From the NCBI GenBank assembly GCA_025998955.1, contig AP024676.1:1550001-1614000 (forward strand): a stretch of DNA of 64,000 nt, written 5' to 3'. The position numbers were made by a program, and so were the translations under genes. Origin of the DNA: Candidatus Roseilinea sp. (GTDB lineage Bacteria; Chloroflexota; Anaerolineae; J036; Brachytrichaceae). This document shows positions 35,799-45,559 of this stretch, one piece after another. The notes beneath the pieces were generated by a model that made no database searches, was not told the DNA's origin, and saw only the letters and a list, made by a program, of their open reading frames with translations. Position 1 is the first letter of the stretch. Each line of letters begins with the position of its first letter.

Positions 35799-37588
35799 AT
35801 CGGCGCGCTGCACGCCGTCCCTCGACAGACGAATGCGACCGGCAGCCGCGTCATGGGATAGCCACGCTGCGCGATGAAGGCCGCGTCTCGGTCGGGATCG
35901 AGCGCGCGCACGATGCGCCAGGGCGAATAAGTCGCATGCGCTGTGCGAATGAACGGCAGCACTTCATCGCCGCGCCCGACGATCATTACCTCGTCGGGAA
36001 GTTGCGTCGCGCGCATGACGGCCAGCGCGTAGGGCGCGGCATGTTCGCGGTAGCGCTTATATTCATCGCCGAACGCTGCCAGCGCCACCTGCGCAACTTG
36101 CCGCCAGTCTGCTTCATCGGCCAGATAGCTCATCATCAGAAGCGCCTCGGCCAGCGTGCAATTGTCGAAGATCGGCTGGATGCGGATGCGCAGCATTCCC
36201 TGCGCATTCGGGTTGGCCGGCGAGTCGTAGAAGTTCCCCTCCGGCGCGCGCAGTTCGCGCATGGCGAAATCCACGATCCGGCGCACGACGGCAAGTGCGT
36301 CGGCGGCCAGCTCCGGCCGGAATTGCGCCAAGTCGAGGCCGGCTTTTGCCAATGCTGCCTGATCACCGAGCTGGCCGCGCAGGCTGGCGTGCACCATGGC
36401 GCCGTCCTTCGAGACGAGTGAATGCGTCACGCTGCCGTCGTCGTTCACGCAGCGATCTACCAGCGTGTGCCAGACGCGCGCTGCGAGGTCGGCGTATGCC
36501 GGCTGATCGAGCACGACGCCGGCTTGCAAGAGAGCCGAGACCATCAGCGCGTTCCAATCGGCATACAGCCGCCAGTCAATGAACGGGGCCGGCAGCTTGG
36601 CGCGCTCTTCGCGCGAGAGCAGGTAATACACTTCGTCGGCGTCCTGGCTGCCGGCGAAGTAGGTGAGGCCAGGCGCATCATGCAGCAGCGTCGCGGTCAG
36701 GTAATCGAGCGAGGCGCGGACGACTTTGGTGAGCGTGACCGCGTCGTCCTCACGCCCTGTTTCGCGGCACAACTGAACGGCATGCAGATAGACCGGCACG
36801 AGGCGGCCGTGATCTTCCAGCATCTTTTCGAAGTGCGGCACGCTCCAATCCGGCGTGGTGGAATAACGGAACCAGCCGCCGGCGACCAAGTCATACATGC
36901 CGCGCGTGCCCATGGCGATCAGCGTCTTCACCACCATGTCGAGCAGGCGCCGCTCGCGCGTCTGGGCGTAGATGGCGAGCAACAGCTCCCAGGCGTCGCT
37001 CATTGGGAACTTTTGGCCGTTGCCCAGCCCGCCGTGCCTCGGGTCGAAGTTGCGGATGATCGCGCCGGAGACGTCTTCGATGATAGAAGATGGATGATGG
37101 ATGACGGATGATTGAAGCTCTGCCAGCGTCGGCGGAGCTGCTTGCGTCTTGCGTTTCGTGTCTTCCGTCCTGCTTTTGAGCTGCTTCAAAATTTCCTCGC
37201 GGTCGTTGCGCCAGACTTCGACGACGCGCGGGAGCAACTGGCGCATCTGCGCCGGCGCCAGATAGGTCGCACCGTAGATCACGTCGCCGTCGGGTGTGAG
37301 AAAACAGGTCGTCGGCCAGCCGCCCATGTTGTAACGCGCGTTGATGTCGGGACGCTGGTCGTTGTCCACACGGATGGGGATGAAGTTGGCGTTGATGTAG
37401 TCTGCGATTTGCGAGTCGTTGTACACGCCGGTGTGCACCGGGTCCCCCGGCACACCGCGATCCATCACATGGCACCAATGGCACCACACCGCGCTGATGC
37501 CAAGTAACACCGGCTTGTCCTGCGCCTTCGCCTCTGCAAAGGCTTCATCGCTCCATTCGCGCCATATGACCTTAGATTCGTTCGCCAT
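35762..37588 (-). CDS. DUF255 thioredoxin-domain protein (SSP411/YyaL-like)
   Basis: About 608 residues. The N-terminal thioredoxin-like domain has the family motif SAVWCHWCHVM (near residue 35) and GGWPTTCFLTPDG. A helical (alpha/alpha)6 toroid like that of N-acylglucosamine epimerases follows, with HGGLGNGQKFP, GGWFRYSTTPDWSVPHFEKMLEDHG and DADEVYYLL. Function is not known biochemically. Between the two domains lies a segment encoded by period-7 repeats (residues about 138-170). The ATG at 37588 fits the family start. Confidence 0.9.
   Translation of the reverse strand: MANESKVIWREWSDEAFAEAKAQDKPVLLGISAVWCHWCHVMDRGVPGDPVHTGVYNDSQIADYINANFIPIRVDNDQRPDINARYNMGGWPTTCFLTPDGDVIYGATYLAPAQMRQLLPRVVEVWRNDREEILKQLKSRTEDTKRKTQAAPPTLAELQSSVIHHPSSIIEDVSGAIIRNFDPRHGGLGNGQKFPMSDAWELLLAIYAQTRERRLLDMVVKTLIAMGTRGMYDLVAGGWFRYSTTPDWSVPHFEKMLEDHGRLVPVYLHAVQLCRETGREDDAVTLTKVVRASLDYLTATLLHDAPGLTYFAGSQDADEVYYLLSREERAKLPAPFIDWRLYADWNALMVSALLQAGVVLDQPAYADLAARVWHTLVDRCVNDDGSVTHSLVSKDGAMVHASLRGQLGDQAALAKAGLDLAQFRPELAADALAVVRRIVDFAMRELRAPEGNFYDSPANPNAQGMLRIRIQPIFDNCTLAEALLMMSYLADEADWRQVAQVALAAFGDEYKRYREHAAPYALAVMRATQLPDEVMIVGRGDEVLPFIRTAHATYSPWRIVRALDPDRDAAFIAQRGYPMTRLPVAFVCRGTACSAPIYAPEDLRAAST
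37079..37180. repeat. Two period-7 arrays inside the DUF255 gene
   Basis: Six GATGATG-like heptamers at 37079-37120 and about six GTCTTGC-like heptamers at 37139-37180, separated by 18 bases. The second array matches the consensus of the 24422-24491 array. Both encode a low-complexity linker between the thioredoxin and toroid domains. Confidence 0.85.
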
Positions 37589-37854
37589 AGGCAAATTATC
37601 CACGGAAGGCGGCAGAATACCCTCCGAGCAGATACGACCCATGAACAGCTAGAAACAAACAGCGTCAGACACGGTATCCGAGCTCCGGCGAATGCATGAA
37701 CCGAGGGCCACCCTCACATTTGCGTCAGGCGGGCGTCAGGCAATGCATGCGTATCGCTAATACAAGCTGAGCTAACATCCTCACCAAGTTGCGGTTAAAC
37801 TTCGGAGGGCAACCTGGACGCGTCACAAACGAGGCAGGGGAGGTTCAACCAGAT
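37589..37854. other. Intergenic region upstream of the VWA gene
   Basis: 266 bases between divergent genes. A TAATAC hexamer near 37759 could be a -10 box but no matching -35 is convincing. No small gene recognised. Confidence 0.4.
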
Positions 37855-39636
37855 ATGAAAGGCAATCGGATTCTGTTTGGCGTGATCGTCGGAGCGGCGA
37901 TCGTAGTCGTCATCGCGGTGCTGCTCGGCCGCGCGATCGGCAACTTTATCGCCGGCGCGTCGCCGACGGTGAACAAGCCGGACAACGCGATCGAGGTGTC
38001 GTTCATCTACGCGCCGGAGTTCGACAAGAACTTGAACGTCAGCACGATCATCACTGACTTCAACCGTGCCTACGCACAGGGGCGCAATCCGCTCACCGGA
38101 CAATCGCTCCAGCCGGGTGAACGACCGATCTGGATCGAAGGTCGCAGCGGCTCATCGGGTACGGTGCACGAGGGTATTATTAACGCGTTCATCGCGCCGA
38201 ACAACGCCAACGTCGAGCGGCCGGTGCTGTGGTCGCCCTCGGTGCGACACTGGCTGGCGCTGGTGAACTACCAGACCGGCCAGCGCGTGTTCGACGTCGA
38301 GGGCGCGCCGGCTACGGCGATCGCGCCGGTGGTGATGGCGATCTGGGAATCGCGGCTGAAAGCATTGCAGGCCAAGCACGGCGCGGAGATCGGCTGGGAG
38401 GAGTTGCTCGCCGTGTTCGACAACCCACAGGGCTGGAACGCCTACGGCCTGGGCGGGCGGCCGTCGGTGTATTACGGCCACACCGACCCACGCGTGTCGT
38501 CCACGGCGCTCTCCACGCTGATGGCCGAGTTCTACGCCAGCGCACGCTACAACGCCGGCAAGACCGATGCCTCCTCACGGCTGACGCTGGAGCACGTCAA
38601 CGATCCGCGCGTGCAGGAGGGCGTGCGCCGCATCGAGAACCTGATCAAACACTATTCGGCGCGCACCACCGAGTTCATCGAATACATCGCGCAGGGGCCG
38701 GACTACGTGGACTTCGTCGCGCTGGAAGAGAACGATTTAATCTTCATCAACCAGGGCAAGACGCAAATCAAGCCGCCGGAGAAGTTGGTGGCGCTTTATC
38801 CGAAGGAAGGCACCTTCGTGCATGACCACCCCTTTGCCATTCCCAACGCCCCCTGGGTCACGGATGAGCAGCGCCGCGCTGCCGAGGTCTTCACCCAGTA
38901 CTTCCTGAGCCGAGAAGTGCAACAGAAGGTGCTGGAAGCCGGCTTCCGGCCGGCCAACAAGGCAGTGCCCCTAACCTACCCCATCAGCCCGGAGAACGGC
39001 GTAGATCCGAACCAGCCCAAGGCGCTGCTGCCGGTGCCCGATCCGGCAGTCATCGCGGCGGTGCAGCAGTCGTGGCAACTGGTGAAGAAGCAGGCCGACG
39101 TGATGCTGCTGATTGACACGTCCGGTTCGATGCGCGACGAGGACAAGATCGGCCAGGCGGTCGAAGCTGCGAAAGTATTCCTGGAAGACCAGGCCGGCAA
39201 GAACAACGTCGGGTTGATGCGTTTCAGCAGCGACGTCGAGGTGCTGGTGCCGCTCGGCCCACTGGAGAGCAATCGCGATGCGATCCTGGCGGCGCTCGAC
39301 CGGGTCGAGGCGCGCGGCAACACATCGCTCTACGACGCAGTGATCGCCGCCGTTCAAAAGCTTCAAGCCACATCCGACCCCGAGCGCATTCAGGCGATTG
39401 TGCTGCTCTCCGACGGACAGGACACGTCTTCACAGGCCAGCTTGCACCAGGCCGTGCGCGTGATACAGGAAGCCCGCAACAGCCGCGCGCCGATCCTGGT
39501 GATTCCGGTGGCTTATGGGCGGGACGCCGACATCAACGCGCTGAATGCGATCGGCCGCGCCAGCGACACCAAGGTGCAGAGCGGTGATCCACAGAACATC
39601 AAGAAACTGCTGGACGTGATCAGCAGTTACTTCTAG
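37855..39636 (+). CDS. Membrane-anchored solute-binding / VWA domain protein
   Basis: 593 residues from the ATG at 37855, with GGGGAGG upstream. One N-terminal helix (ILFGVIVGAAIVVVIAVLLG) anchors it. Residues about 45-385 resemble an extracellular solute-binding protein (SBP_bac_11-like), with VLWSPSVRHWLALVNYQTG and the FTQYFLSREVQQKVLEAGFRP tail. Residues about 415-590 are a von Willebrand A domain with an intact metal-binding DTSGS at 421-425, a Thr in RGNTSLYDAV and LLSDGQDT. It probably binds a ligand or protein partner at the outer membrane face; partner unknown. Confidence 0.88.
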   Translation: MKGNRILFGVIVGAAIVVVIAVLLGRAIGNFIAGASPTVNKPDNAIEVSFIYAPEFDKNLNVSTIITDFNRAYAQGRNPLTGQSLQPGERPIWIEGRSGSSGTVHEGIINAFIAPNNANVERPVLWSPSVRHWLALVNYQTGQRVFDVEGAPATAIAPVVMAIWESRLKALQAKHGAEIGWEELLAVFDNPQGWNAYGLGGRPSVYYGHTDPRVSSTALSTLMAEFYASARYNAGKTDASSRLTLEHVNDPRVQEGVRRIENLIKHYSARTTEFIEYIAQGPDYVDFVALEENDLIFINQGKTQIKPPEKLVALYPKEGTFVHDHPFAIPNAPWVTDEQRRAAEVFTQYFLSREVQQKVLEAGFRPANKAVPLTYPISPENGVDPNQPKALLPVPDPAVIAAVQQSWQLVKKQADVMLLIDTSGSMRDEDKIGQAVEAAKVFLEDQAGKNNVGLMRFSSDVEVLVPLGPLESNRDAILAALDRVEARGNTSLYDAVIAAVQKLQATSDPERIQAIVLLSDGQDTSSQASLHQAVRVIQEARNSRAPILVIPVAYGRDADINALNAIGRASDTKVQSGDPQNIKKLLDVISSYF

Positions 39637-39642
39637 GCCATC

Positions 39643-39677
39643 AAGTGCCCGGCGCGCAGAGAGCGCGCTGGGCACTT
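39643..39677. terminator. Bidirectional hairpin between convergent genes
   Basis: 15-base arms (AAGTGCCCGGCGCGC / GCGCGCTGGGCACTT) with a five-base AGAGA loop and one G-U pair. There is no strong U-run, but its position just after the VWA stop and before the regulator stop supports termination. Confidence 0.75.
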
Positions 39678-39690
39678 CCCAGTCCGTTCA

Positions 39691-42282
39691 CTATAGCGCC
39701 AGTGCCTGCTGGTAGGCCTGTGCGATGTCAAGTATCCATCCGGCGTCCCATGCCTCGGCGAACATTTCATCGCCGAGCTGCGCGTGGCAGGCGGCGATGT
39801 CGCGGTCGTATTCAGCGATATCCGCCGGCGCGAGGAATGGCGGTCGTTCCGCGAAGTAATGCTGCGCCGCGCTCAGCAACGTCGTCGCCTGTTCGAGATG
39901 GCCACGTTCGAGCGCGAGGCCGCCGATGGCTGCTACGCAGCGGGCAATCATGTCATCCTTGCCCAACCGCCTGAACACGCCCAGCGCCTCGGCCAGCAGA
40001 TCCATCGCTTCCGCCAATCGGCCCTCTCTTCGGCGCAGGCGAGCCAGATGATGCAGCACGAATGCTGCGCCCGAAGCGTTGCCAACTTCTCGATGTGACC
40101 GCAAGGCGGTCTGCCATTCTTCTTCGGCCAAAGCGAAGTCGCCCATGAAGTAGCTTTCCTCTCCCAGGCTCTCGTAGCCATAGGCGACGACGCCCTTCGC
40201 GCCGATGCGCTTGAAGCGTTCCAGCCCTTCGATGAACAACGCGCGACCATGCGCATAGTCGCCGCGCAGGTGTGCGATTTGCGCCAGCCCCCACGCAACG
40301 CTGCCCAATCCCTCGTCATCACCGACTTCCCAAAATAGCATGCGGCTCTCGACGAGATAGCGCGCCGCGCGCTCGTAGTCGGCATGCGCCTCGCGCGCCA
40401 TGTGTGACAGGTCGAGCAGCGCCTGCGCGATGCCGCGCTTGTCACCCAGTGCGCGATACAACGCCAAACCTTCCTCGAAACACTGCGCTGCCACCTCACA
40501 GCCGAGGTTGGAATAGCGCGCCCAGCCGAGCGCCAATAACGCGTGAGCCAGACCACGCGCGTCAGCAAGGGCGCGATACAACGCGGCACTTTCTTCGCCA
40601 TAGCGCAGCGCGGCAACCGGATCGCTCAACCGGCGGGCGATCCGGCTCAGCCAATACAAAGCACCGGCCCGCGCAGGCACATCACTTGTGGTTTTGCTCA
40701 GCGCTAACTCCAGCCAGCGCCGGCCCTCACGCCACCGGCCGGTGATGTGCCACAGCGCGCCCAGCGCGACGCACAGGCGCAACGCAGTTGGCGAGTCGTG
40801 CTGCATGTGCCACTCCAGCGCTGCGCGCAAGTTGCCCTGTTCGTGATCCAGGCGTCGCAGCCACGGGATCGGCTGGGGGCCGTTCAAGTCGGGCTCAGCT
40901 TCGAAGGCAAGCGCAGCGTAATATTCGGCGTGCCGCTGCAGCGCTTCGCGCGCGCCCTCTACATGTAGGCGCTCCCACGCAAACTCGCGAATGGTCTCCA
41001 GCATGCCGAAGCGTGGTTCGCCATCTTCGACTTCAGTTTCAACCAGCAGGTGCTTGTCGAGCAGCGACGTGAGCGCATTCCATACCGCGATGTGGCGCTC
41101 GTCCGATCGTTCGTATGGGTCTTCCACCACATGCTCGACCGCCCGCAAGTCGCACCCGCCCACGAACGCGCCGAGCCGGCAGAACACGATCTGCTCTTCG
41201 GGCGCAAGCAGGCGATAACTCCAGGCAATCGCGTCGCGCAGGGTGTGATGGCGTGCAGACGAATAGCCAGCTTCGTCGGCAACGAGTCCGATGCGCAGAT
41301 GTTCACCCTCGCCTGCAAGGCGCGCGAGGAGCGCGCGAAGCGTCATCAGCCTCAACCGTGCAGCGACCAGTTCGATGGCCAGCGGCAGGCCGTCCAGCCG
41401 CCGGCAGAGCGCCTCGATGTCCGCCATACCCTCGTCAGAGGGCTTGAAGTGTGGATTGGCTGCCTGCGCGCGCGCCACGAAAAGCGAGGTCGCAGCGGCG
41501 CGCATCAGCGGCGCGACGCTGACGACGCATTCGCCGGGTATGTGCAACGCTGCTCGGCTAGTGATGAGTGCGCACGCCTGCGGGCATCCGTCCAACAAGG
41601 CTGCCACCGCATGCGCGGCCGGCATCACGTGCTCGAAGTTGTCGAGCACGAGCAAGGTTGCCTTGTCGTGCAGGCGATCACGAAGCGCAGCCAATGTGGC
41701 TTCCGGTTCATAGACACCCCTATTGCCGTCGAGCGCGTTCAGGCTGCGCGCGATGGTCGGGACGACCAGGCTGGGGTCGCGCACCGGCGCCAAGTCCACA
41801 AACGCAATGCCGTCCTGAAAGAGCATCCCTCCCTTTGGGGAGACCAGCCCCTGTGCACAGCGGGCTGCCACGTGTAGCGCCAGGAGCGTCTTGCCCACGC
41901 CGCCCGGCCCGACCAGCGTCAACATGCGCGCATCGTCCCCAGCTAACTGCTGTGTGATCGTTTCGACGTTCAGATCGCGGCCAATCAACGCCGGCAGATC
42001 GGAAGGCAGGTTGTTGGGAATCAACCGGAGCGACCGTCCAGCCGGATCGTCCATCTCCTGGCCACGCGCAAAGGCGATGAACGCCTCGCGTTCGGCGTCG
42101 GGGATGCGCAGCGCCGTCGCCAGCGCCTGCGCCACTTCGCGCGAGGGCCGCCGCTCGCCGATCTCGATCTTCTCGATGGTGATGACGGCGCAGGCCGCGC
42201 GGCAGGCCAGCTCCTGGCGCGTTAGGTCGAGCGCCTTGCGACGCTGCCTGAGCCATTCGCCGAAGGATCGGGAGCCAGCCAT
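39691..42282 (-). CDS. XRE-HTH / NB-ARC / TPR regulator (STAND family)
   Basis: 863 residues from an ATG with GGAGGAAG upstream. Residues about 6-65 form an XRE helix-turn-helix (FGEWLRQRRKALDLTRQELA). An NB-ARC ATPase follows, with Walker A GPGGVGKT at 125-132, Walker B LLVLDNFEH, and the arginine-containing ALITSRAAL. The rest (about 480-860) consists of TPR-like helical repeats with ALYRALGDKRGIAQALLDL-type units. Such proteins act as signal-gated transcription regulators. It is divergent from the SnoaL gene group, which it may control. Confidence 0.9.
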   Translation of the reverse strand: MAGSRSFGEWLRQRRKALDLTRQELACRAACAVITIEKIEIGERRPSREVAQALATALRIPDAEREAFIAFARGQEMDDPAGRSLRLIPNNLPSDLPALIGRDLNVETITQQLAGDDARMLTLVGPGGVGKTLLALHVAARCAQGLVSPKGGMLFQDGIAFVDLAPVRDPSLVVPTIARSLNALDGNRGVYEPEATLAALRDRLHDKATLLVLDNFEHVMPAAHAVAALLDGCPQACALITSRAALHIPGECVVSVAPLMRAAATSLFVARAQAANPHFKPSDEGMADIEALCRRLDGLPLAIELVAARLRLMTLRALLARLAGEGEHLRIGLVADEAGYSSARHHTLRDAIAWSYRLLAPEEQIVFCRLGAFVGGCDLRAVEHVVEDPYERSDERHIAVWNALTSLLDKHLLVETEVEDGEPRFGMLETIREFAWERLHVEGAREALQRHAEYYAALAFEAEPDLNGPQPIPWLRRLDHEQGNLRAALEWHMQHDSPTALRLCVALGALWHITGRWREGRRWLELALSKTTSDVPARAGALYWLSRIARRLSDPVAALRYGEESAALYRALADARGLAHALLALGWARYSNLGCEVAAQCFEEGLALYRALGDKRGIAQALLDLSHMAREAHADYERAARYLVESRMLFWEVGDDEGLGSVAWGLAQIAHLRGDYAHGRALFIEGLERFKRIGAKGVVAYGYESLGEESYFMGDFALAEEEWQTALRSHREVGNASGAAFVLHHLARLRRREGRLAEAMDLLAEALGVFRRLGKDDMIARCVAAIGGLALERGHLEQATTLLSAAQHYFAERPPFLAPADIAEYDRDIAACHAQLGDEMFAEAWDAGWILDIAQAYQQALAL

Positions 42283-42389
42283 ACCGCTTCCTCCGCTGTA
42301 TGAGCAATTGTATGACCAGGCGTGTTTTCGGCGTGTGCGCGATCGGGTTGAATGATGGCCGAGCAAGCCGTTCAAAAGGAGATGCAACT

Positions 42390-42818
42390 ATGTCAAGCGA
42401 ATTGAACAAAGCCCTCGTGCGCCGGTTGATGGAAGAGGTGTTCAATGGAGGCAACTTCAAAGTCGCCGACGAGATCGTCGCTGTCGATTACCACAGCCAC
42501 GATCCACTGCCAGGCGAGGGCCCTGGGCGCGCCGGAATGGCAGCGAACATCCAGGCCATCCGGACGGCCTTTCCCGACGTGCGCTTCGAGGCCGAGCAGA
42601 TCCTTGCCGAGGGCGATAGGGTCGTCGTGCGCTGGCGCGCCACGGGCACGCACCGCAGCGAGTTCATCGGCATCCCGGCCACCGGCCAAACGAGCGTCAC
42701 CACCGGCATGACGATGTACCGCATCGCCAACGGCCAGATCGTCGAGAGCTGGAACAACTGGGATGCGCTGGGCATGATGCAGCAACTCGGCGTGTTGCTG
42801 CAAGCGGCGGATAGTTGA
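42390..42818 (+). CDS. SnoaL-like polyketide-cyclase-fold protein (ester cyclase family), copy 1
   Basis: 142-residue NTF2-fold protein of the SnoaL/ester cyclase type. Core motifs: VADEIVAVDYHSHDPLPG, GRAGMAANIQAIRTAFPD, EGDRVVVRWRATGTH, FIGIPATGQT and IVESWNNWDALGMMQQLG. AAAGGAG precedes the ATG. It may be a small-molecule cyclase, isomerase or hydrolase, or merely a binding protein; the fold alone does not decide. It is closely similar to copy 3. Confidence 0.88.
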   Translation: MSSELNKALVRRLMEEVFNGGNFKVADEIVAVDYHSHDPLPGEGPGRAGMAANIQAIRTAFPDVRFEAEQILAEGDRVVVRWRATGTHRSEFIGIPATGQTSVTTGMTMYRIANGQIVESWNNWDALGMMQQLGVLLQAADS

Positions 42819-42860
42819 ACCCGCCATTTCGACGAACTACATGACAACGTAGAGGTGCCC

Positions 42861-43679
<819 letters not shown>

Positions 43680-43697
43680 GCAGGGAGGAAGAACGAT

Positions 43698-44126
43698 ATG
43701 TCTACTCAATCGAACAAGGCCATCATGCAGCGGTTCTGGGACGAACTGTTCACCCAGGGCAACACGAAGGTCGCCGACGAGATTGTCGGGGCCGATTACC
43801 TCAACCACGACCCCGCGCCCGGAGAGCAGCCGGGGCGGGCGGGACTGGCCGAGTTTGTGGCGCATCTGCACGCCGCCTTTCCCGACGGGCGATTCGAGGC
43901 CGAGGCATTCGTGGCTGAAGGCGACAAGATCGCAACGCGCTGGCGCGCCACGGGCACGCACCGCGGCGAGTTCATGGGCATCCCGGCCACCGGCAGGACG
44001 GTGAACATCACCGGGATGGCGATTCACCGCATTGCCGGCGGGCAGATCGTCGAGAGTTGGAACAATTGGGATGCGCTGGGTTTGCTACAGCAGCTCGGCG
44101 CGCAGCCGCAGCCGACAGGACGGTAG
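43698..44126 (+). CDS. SnoaL-like polyketide-cyclase-fold protein, copy 3
   Basis: 142 residues, strongly similar to copy 1 across its length ([57 protein letters not shown]). GGAGGAAG lies just upstream. The gene is 18 bases from the fusion gene and four bases before the methyltransferase, so the group is one operon. Confidence 0.88.
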   Translation: MSTQSNKAIMQRFWDELFTQGNTKVADEIVGADYLNHDPAPGEQPGRAGLAEFVAHLHAAFPDGRFEAEAFVAEGDKIATRWRATGTHRGEFMGIPATGRTVNITGMAIHRIAGGQIVESWNNWDALGLLQQLGAQPQPTGR

Positions 44127-44130
44127 ACAC

Positions 44131-44952
44131 ATGAGCCAACAACAAGTCGCCAATCCTGCCGAAGTCTACGAGCAGTTCATCGTCCCGACTTTCTTCATCC
44201 CGTGGACGCCGGTGTTGCTCAAATACGCCAGGCCAAGGTTAGGCGAGCGCGTCCTGGATCTGGCTTGCGGCACCGGCATCGTGGCGCGTCATGTTGCGCC
44301 GATCGTCGGAGCGAATGGAAAGGTCACTGCCCTCGACGTCAGCCCGGCTATGCTGGAAGTGGCGCGCAACCTGCCCGCGCCAGTCGGCGCGCTGATCGAG
44401 TGGCGCGAGGGTAACGCTGTGGACCTGCCGCTGGCGGACGGTGCGTTCGACCTCGTGCTGTGCCAGCAGGGGTTCCAGTTCTTCGCAGATCGCGCCGCAG
44501 CGGCGCGTGAGATGCGGCGGGTGCTCGCGCCTAGCGGGCGCGTTGCCCTCAGCGTGTGGCAAGCGTTGGACCACCACCCATTTTACCTCGCCCTGTTCGA
44601 GGCTATGGCGCGCCAACTCGACGCGCCAGTCGCTGCCCTGGCGATGGCCTTCTCGTTCGGCGATGCTGAGGAGATGCGCGCGCTGCTCTCCGCAGCCGGA
44701 TTGAGCGAAGTGGGGATCACGCCAGAGTCACTCACCATTCGCTTCCCCTCGCTGGATCGTTTCCTGTCGCTTTCGGTGCGCAGCGCAGCGGCGATCATCC
44801 CGGCTTTCGCTCAGCTCGACGAGCCGGCGCGTTCGGTGCTCGTCGAAGCGGTGGGCGGTGAGATCAAAGGCAACACGGCGCTGCGCAGATACATCGAAGG
44901 GGACGTTGTAGTCATTCCGATGTCTGCGCATGTGGCGGTGGCGCACGCGTAG
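44131..44952 (+). CDS. Class I SAM-dependent methyltransferase (UbiE-like)
   Basis: 273 residues. Motif I is VLDLACGTGIVARHVA (about 41-56), motif II VTALDVSPAML, motif III LPLADGAFDLVLCQQGFQFF and the post-motif VLAPSGRVALSVW. The pattern is that of the quinone/sterol C-methyltransferase branch. Co-transcription with three SnoaL genes suggests modification of a small hydrophobic substrate; not proven. Confidence 0.88.
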   Translation: MSQQQVANPAEVYEQFIVPTFFIPWTPVLLKYARPRLGERVLDLACGTGIVARHVAPIVGANGKVTALDVSPAMLEVARNLPAPVGALIEWREGNAVDLPLADGAFDLVLCQQGFQFFADRAAAAREMRRVLAPSGRVALSVWQALDHHPFYLALFEAMARQLDAPVAALAMAFSFGDAEEMRALLSAAGLSEVGITPESLTIRFPSLDRFLSLSVRSAAAIIPAFAQLDEPARSVLVEAVGGEIKGNTALRRYIEGDVVVIPMSAHVAVAHA

Positions 44953-44992
44953 TGCACTGCTTTCGGCTCCGAGTTGAGCAGGAGGGAGCCAC

Positions 44993-45538
44993 ATGAAAAG
45001 CTCAGATGCGATAGCAGAACGCCTTGCATTGTGGAATACCACCTTGGAAAGATTGGGCGCTGCGAGTGATCGGCTTTCCGATCAGGTGGAGCGCGCAGGC
45101 GAACAGTTTCCCGAACTCGCAGGCGCATTCAATCTGTTGCTTGCCTACGTCAGTCATCTGCACGAGATTATCGAGAAGTTGCCAGGAGTCAGTCCGCCGC
45201 TGTATGCGCTGCCGGAGAAGTTTTGCACTCGCAACCCGCTGATCTGCAAGTGCGCACACGGCGATCAAACCGCCTGCAAGCTGCTCGGCGGGGAGCTTGT
45301 GCCCGTTGATCCCGAGCCACCAACCTGCGAGGACTTGTGGGCGCAGTATCTCGAAGCGCTGGCCAAAGAGCGCAGTGAACTGCTCAAGGCACTGCAAGCC
45401 GCTCGAACATCGGGTAAGCCGCTTCAGGTTGCCGATGCAACGCAGTTCCAGACGCTCGTCACTGCGCAGCGCGCATCAGATCGCCTGCGAGCCGCGCTCT
45501 GGGCGCACAAGTGTGCGTTGCCAAGCGCAGCTCCGTGA
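44993..45538 (+). CDS. Hypothetical protein with a Cys cluster
   Basis: 181 residues, no recognised family. GGAGGGA precedes the ATG. Residues about 1-65 are predicted helical (ERLALWNTTLERLG and so on), and residues about 78-115 hold five cysteines (KFCTRNPLICKCAHGDQTAC and a later TCEDLW), suggesting a metal site or disulfides. A second helical part ends the protein. There is no signal peptide. It is in the same direction as the SnoaL operon, 40 bases after the methyltransferase. Confidence 0.7.
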   Translation: MKSSDAIAERLALWNTTLERLGAASDRLSDQVERAGEQFPELAGAFNLLLAYVSHLHEIIEKLPGVSPPLYALPEKFCTRNPLICKCAHGDQTACKLLGGELVPVDPEPPTCEDLWAQYLEALAKERSELLKALQAARTSGKPLQVADATQFQTLVTAQRASDRLRAALWAHKCALPSAAP

Positions 45539-45559
45539 GAGAGAAACTGGAATGGGGGT

